From Zarea fungicola (Eukaryota > Ascomycota > Sordariomycetes > Hypocreales > Cordycipitaceae): 46,753 nt of DNA. The stretch spans positions 1-46,753 of the forward strand of contig FWCC01000408.1 of the NCBI GenBank assembly GCA_900169235.1. The letters run 5' to 3'. The notes beneath the pieces were generated by a model that worked only from the letters and a program-made list of their open reading frames with translations, did no database searches and was not told the DNA's origin. Made by a program: the position numbers and the translations under genes. Every line of letters starts with the position of its first letter. Within the stretch, counting starts at the first letter, position 1. Below are positions 41,944-46,753 of the stretch, in pieces.

Positions 41944-44001
41944 TATGTCAAGTAGAACCGGATTTCGCCAATTCAGAGGTTATCTGGCATGTTTTGCAGG
42001 GCAGCTGCACACGACGAAGACGGTTAAGGGGCGGGCATCAACTGGGCCACGGTGCGGCGGGCATGGCTGGAATACCTGCTGAAAGCCAGAATCCTTTGGA
42101 GTGCGTAAAGGACAAGTCACAGCAAGGTTGGCTAGTATAAAATTGGCGTCAACTCTTACTATTGACGGCTGAGGCTTCACTAACTGCTCTCCACATTACC
42201 AAGCTGTTTTAGGCGCAACCCCGCACTTCCGCACCAAGTGATTATGTACCTTTGCCAGACATGCTAACCTGCTTTATGAACGGTGGTCGGAACTCTTGGG
42301 TGCTTCCTCGCAGTGGAATTCTGCTACCGACACAGGAAACACTCCCTTGGGTGGAATTAAAGAATCTCGACTCCATAGAACGCTCCTTAGTACTGTTGGC
42401 CAAGGATCGCTAGACTGAGGAAGAATTGGGAATTATTTGTTTACTCGTTTTGCGTCTTTTCTGTATCTTTTTTCTTGTCTTCTTGCTTTCTTGGTGTTGC
42501 TTGTTTTGGTACGGAGGTCGCTTTCAAAAGTCATGTCCTACGCTAACTTCACGCAACCCTATTGACAAGGATTAAACAGGGCTGAATACCTAGGGGTACA
42601 ATAATCACTATAATCATGCCCTAGCAAAACAAGATTAGAGTGTCATTGTCCAGACAATAGGGAAAGTGCGTAGTGGCTTGACCCCTAAAGGTTCCCTGTA
42701 TATTTGGCACCTGTCCCTGGAAGCAGATGTATAGTAATGTCACGGCTCGAATATCCTTTTCAGGGTTAGAAAGTGGCGTAAGACACGACTTTTGAAAGCG
42801 ACCTCCGTACGTGGTGGGATTGAAAGGCTGCAAAGCTCGGAGCATAGGCACGATATAGGACCAGGTCTAAATTAGGGAAAGGGTTGGTGTTCTAAGGGGG
42901 TCTTTCTTCACACACACACGCACAAGCAAGTCATGTGTCTGACATTTTTGTGTTTTTTCTTCTAAACTTGCTTGATGACAAGGTGGAAAAGGGTTGAGAC
43001 TAGCTCGGAGAGGATTCTTAACGATTGCATTGACGGCCACCACTCATCTACACAGGAGTTTCTGAGTTGAATAATCAACACAGTAGCGTAATTGAATCTA
43101 AAAACAGGCCCAGTCCAGTTTTTGGTACATCCTTGCTGTCACCTAACTACTTGAAGTTTATCCAAAATTTTGACAAAGCCGGCCTGATTGGATGTGAATA
43201 TATCTATGCCATCTCTTTCAGAATTTCAAAGCTACGCAAATACTGAATCTTCCCCCATCAAAAAAATCTCAATAAATTATTTCCTAGTTTATATTGATAT
43301 AATGGCTATTTCCTCATGTTATTGTCGGTAATCAGTCGGCTAGAATGTAACTTGGATAAGAGGGTATTGTCGCTTCTAGCACCTCCCCTCCTCACTGAGC
43401 AGGCGAATGCCGGCCTCTGATTGGCTGATTCCTCCTTCATGTACGCGTTATGTGCGAGTATAAGATGTAGTACACGCGTATTATCGCACCGCCCGATGAA
43501 ACCCTCCATTCGTTAACTGTCAACTGATAACCACTTGTGATAGTGGCTTGCTCCAAACTACGGGTGATCACCTATAAGAGGTGCTAAATGCTACGAATAT
43601 GCAGCACCCACTCATCCCGTGAAGAGTCATTTGCCAGCCTAGTAACCAGCGTACATGACTCCTCTTGGTTTCCCACATCTCTTGGTGCCGGCAATGCTAG
43701 CTTCAAGAAAAAGCAATGCCGGCCAAGGTTTGCCGCAGGGTTAGGGTTAAATTGGGCCTGGTTGGCTGGAGCTGTATCACCGCCCATCTACGCTGCCTGA
43801 TTGGTCACTATTCCGCTGTCACTTTAGAGTGTGATGGTGCGGGGTATCGCCCCAGTCCAACCTGCCGTTCTGGCAAGACAGACGTTTGTTAAGATGTCTC
43901 GTACAGTAGTCGCTTCTCGGTACAACCTGTCCATTCTACCTAGTACGAATTAGGAGCAGACAGACTCCCAGATTCTGCGCTCAACTGCACTTTGAATCAG
44001 C
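41944..44001. other. 2-kb divergent spacer between the two regulators
   Basis: It contains both promoters and a 296-bp MITE (42512..42807). The remainder has only short frames with no domain. An AGGGTTAGGGTTA stretch near 43737 is too short to be called a telomeric tract. Confidence 0.55.
42512..42807. mobile_element. mariner-type MITE, 296 bp, TIRs and TA duplications
   Basis: The left end begins CGGAGGTCGCTTTCAAAAG and the right end is its inverted copy; 21 bp match perfectly and the similarity continues to about 34 bp with three mismatches. TA dinucleotides flank both ends (42510..42511 and 42808..42809), as with Tc1/mariner transposition. The interior has no transposase ORF, so it is non-autonomous and would need a full-length relative elsewhere in the genome. 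It lies between the two Zn2Cys6 genes, about 570 bp upstream of the left one. Confidence 0.85.
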
Positions 44002-46421
44002 ATGTCAACGAGACGTTCGGACACTGGTTCACGACCGTTACGCCGACTTGCACCTTTCATTCCTCGCTCCACTTCGCTACCACGAACGTCGGGATCTCAT
44101 GCTCAGCAATCGACGTCTTCGGTCCCCAAACGCCGTACTGTCGTTACTGCAGCTTGTCAACTCTGCAGAAAACACAAAACAAAGGTTTGTCTCGGCTCTG
44201 TCGAGATTATAAGTAGAAGGCTGACTCGTTCATGTCGACTCAGTGCGATGCTGGTAGTCCCTGCGCGGCATGCAAACGTCGCAACGCTGAATGTCTTTAC
44301 GAGACGGAACCGAGCGAAACACGACAGCAGGCATTAAAGCGGAAAGTCGCAGAGCTACAGAACCATTCCTCGAGCTACAGAGTAATCTACAATCTACTCC
44401 GCGACCAGCCAAAAAATAATGCCGACAGGATTCTCGAACGTATTCGAAGCAGATCTGACGTCGAGAGCATCTTGGAAGATCCCACGTTACTTCGTCAGTC
44501 TATTAGAAGCGAAGCTGGACTGCCGATGGATAACATTTCCGAGCAAAAAACGGCGCTGGCAGCCCTACCCCCCATCTATTCGGAGCGAGAGTTTGAGCTG
44601 TTGGTTCGACATCCAAACGCCTATCCGACGCTTAATCCCTTGGATGATATTGCATTATCAAAGGGTTCACGGTTTCGGCCAGTCAAGATTTCCCAGCCGA
44701 ATAGAGATAACCCTCGTCTAAACCCGTCCCAGACCTTACGATCCATTGTCGCCGCGCCTAGCCTGCCCCAAGAAAGTGACCTGGGCAGCGCTGATGCCGC
44801 CTCCTTGCGATCTAGTCCAAACTCAAGCTATTTTGACAAACGCTTGGAGCGATTGAACATTGCTTTCTGGACAGCTGTTCCCATAACGAATCAGTACGCT
44901 GCACGTGCGATCTCCTTGTACCTCGAGACGGACCATCCATTTTTAGGGCTTTTCGATGCCGACCTCTTCCTCGAGGACTTGGTGGACTGTCAACTCAATC
45001 ATTGCTCCGCGTTTCTCGTAAGCTCATTGCTCGCATTTGCATCTGTAAATGGCCCTTGTTCATCTTCGAGAGAGAAAATACACTGAAAAAGCTTTAGCAA
45101 GCGTATACACTGAGAGAGCCAGTGGCTTTAAGCAAGAGCTACGAATTTGAAAGCGAAGCCAAGAGGCTAGCGGAGGTCGAACTTCACTCTGACAGCCTCA
45201 CCACAGTTGCTGGCCTACTTCTTCTCTATGAATCCATTGGCACTCACGGCAAGATGGCTTTGAGCTACATTAACCACATGTTTGACATGGCAGCTAGAAT
45301 GAGGCTGTTTGGCGTTGAAGAGAGACTGAACACTAGTGAATTCGCCACCCTTTCTTCAACAGAGCAACGCTCAACAGCATCTGTAGCATGGGGAGCTTTC
45401 AACTTTTTCTCGTGAGCACTAGCAATAACGGGGCTTGAACATTATGCTAATGTATCCAGCATGGTTTCACTATTTGATGTTGTTGTTGCTAGTCCTTACC
45501 CGCCATCTATACCTAAACCTGGAAGCCGTGGCAATCGAAATAATCGAGAGAATATGGCCGATACCTCCGCCTCTACCCCAGATTCAAAGGTTCAAGTCTT
45601 CCCTTCCCTCTGCTCTTTGTGGACCGTTGCTTCCGAGGTTGTGTTCTTTTACCGCACTTCAACGGGACAGAACCAAGTGCCTCTTGCATTTGCGCTCTCG
45701 AAATACTACAAACTGCTATGCTTAGCAGACAATCTGACTGATTCAATGGTCCGCAGGCAAAATAGTACTGCCCAAACGCTTGTCTTTCAGTAAGGGTCTC
45801 TTTCTGCTCTTTCGGTCCATATAGTTTGTTCAGATGCTGACTAAATAAAAAAGTATCTGGTATCACGCCGTTGTCCTCTACATCTTTCGCCCATTCATCG
45901 TGAATGAGAGTCATCACGACATCGGCAAGTGGACCTCTCCTTTGCCGTCACCAGAGGCTATATTTGCTGCATCTGTCAAACAAATGAAGCGTCTGATCCT
46001 TATATACGGAGCTGAACATCCTTGCGCGGCTTATTCTGTCTTTTGGCACGCGGGATTGATGTATGTCGCCAACGCGGCTCTCAAGAGCCCGAGCGATGAC
46101 AACTGGAAATCATACTTCGTGCTCTGTATCCGTGGCTACTCCAAATTAGCTGCCTCGTTTCGGTTCGCTAGCGGCCTTGCGCAGGGCTTACTTGGAATGG
46201 CGCTAGATGTTGGTGCGATAAGTCATGATGAGGCGCTCATTCTGAACTGTGAACTACGCTATGAAGCAACTCGCTATGGATATTTCAAAGACACTGTGCA
46301 GGGATTCACATTGGATCTCAATCTAGCTCAGTCAAATCAAAAGGCAGCGCGCGTTGAAGAGCTGATTGACAAGTTTGAGGAGATAACTCTCTTTAACGAG
46401 CTTACGACGGGGATTTACTAA
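44002..46421 (+). CDS. Zn2Cys6 fungal transcription factor (731 aa)
   Basis: Exons 44002..44184, 44244..45044, 45098..45411, 45460..45789 and 45854..46421; four introns of 48-64 nt, all GT-AG and in phase. The zinc cluster is C52-x2-C55-x6-C62-x5-C68-x2-C71-x6-C78, interrupted by intron 1 just before C62 as in the divergent paralogue. Shared landmarks with that protein include the ILERIR helix, a DHPFLGLFDADLFLEDL block (YPFFHIFQKDLFLEDL in the other), the AKRL/E-L segment and the C-terminal region after IWYHAVVLYIFRPF. The last exon (KQMKRLILIYGAEHPCAAYS, then ALKSPSDDNWK) is typical of the fungal-specific regulatory domain. No lesion is seen. It may control the RiPP pair or another local gene; position alone suggests this. 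Confidence 0.92.
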
Positions 46422-46753
46422 GGCAGCTGGCCGACCCTCAACTCTAAAAGTAACATAATCAATCATATATTATAAAAGTTATTAGTAACACTGCTGCCCT
46501 ACGCAGCGGATTTACTCTTCCAACGTTAATTCTTCGTAATGTTTAACCATGTTTCCCAATCGGCGGCTTTCAGCATCATCAGTCATCCTCGCAATATTTA
46601 TCGGGTACTGTGCCGTCTTCACGTGCTTGACCCTGGCTTCTTTAACGGCAGTTTCCTCGCTTTTGGTGCCGCTCTCTGCGGCAAGGATGCCAGCCTCGCG
46701 TGAGGGCATCTGTGAGGGCTTTTAAGAAGAGAGTGCTTGTATTCACGATATGT
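46422..46753. other. 3' flank of the regulator and window edge
   Basis: It contains a possible last exon of a convergent gene (46512..46709, listed separately) and otherwise AT-rich trailer sequence. Confidence 0.5.
46512..46709 (-). CDS. possible C-terminal exon of a gene running off the right edge
   Basis: A 65-codon minus-strand frame with coding-like composition: charged and helical (VKEARVKHVKTAQYPINIAR, ending VKHYEELTLEE). The bases before its ATG read CTCACAG, a plausible splice acceptor, so it may be a last exon rather than a small gene. No family is recognised, and the upstream part is outside the window. Confidence 0.4.
   Translation of the reverse strand: MPSREAGILAAESGTKSEETAVKEARVKHVKTAQYPINIARMTDDAESRRLGNMVKHYEELTLEE

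Noticed and set aside
43737..43750. AGGGTTAGGGTTA telomere-like stretch
   Set aside because: Only about two units; too short to mark a telomere or an interstitial tract.
1..46753. tRNA, rRNA and CRISPR features
   Set aside because: No T-arm-like GTTCRANNC context with a matching cloverleaf, no rRNA sequence and no regularly spaced direct repeats were seen; CRISPR is not expected in a fungus.

Overview
The window looks like an accessory region of a filamentous ascomycete genome (Pezizomycotina; Sordariomycetes or Hypocreales is my guess, not shown). Reasons: short GT-AG introns of about 45-90 nt with CTAAC-type branch sites, a highly reducing polyketide synthase, Zn2Cys6 regulators, a NACHT-ankyrin (NLR-like) gene, an HsbA-type secreted protein, long AT-rich gene-poor gaps, and nonsense changes of the C-to-T kind that RIP could leave.

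Layout. 0.1-4.3 kb (-): NLR-like gene, seven exons, with an in-frame TAA and a lost splice acceptor. 5.8-15.7 kb: a metabolite locus with an HsbA-like secreted protein (-), a stand-alone acyl/thioester reductase (+) and a 2449-residue highly reducing PKS (+). The PKS has no release domain, so the reductase is a natural candidate for off-loading the chain. At 17.3-17.5 kb lies a fragment resembling the acyl carrier domain of a non-reducing PKS. 17.9-21.5 kb (+): a P-type ATPase of the Na,K-ATPase-like (IIC) group. 23.9-24.8 and 32.2-33.1 kb (+): two paralogous bZIP genes, the first broken by TGA at codon 51. Between them are a thymine-DNA glycosylase (-), a short-chain dehydrogenase (-) and decayed coding remnants.

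34.5-36.3 kb holds the most interesting unit. A divergent pair consists of a tiny secreted precursor with two near-identical 11-residue repeats separated by a Kex2 Lys-Arg site (+), and a UstYa/DUF3328 oxidase-like gene with both HxxHC motifs (-). This is the minimal architecture of a fungal dikaritin-type RiPP pathway. The UstYa gene is interrupted in its last exon by a 187-bp solo LTR flanked by a perfect 5-bp target duplication (ACCGT), and exon 1 also seems out of phase. The pathway therefore looks recently silenced in this strain.

39.5-46.4 kb: two paralogous Zn2Cys6 regulators (746 and 731 residues) face away from each other across a 2-kb gap that contains a 296-bp mariner-type MITE with TA duplications. 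The right edge holds what may be the last exon of another gene.

Exon models were assembled by hand from frame, splice signals and family resemblance. In every intact multi-exon model the phases are consistent and the total length is divisible by three. Family names come from motif recognition, not from searches.
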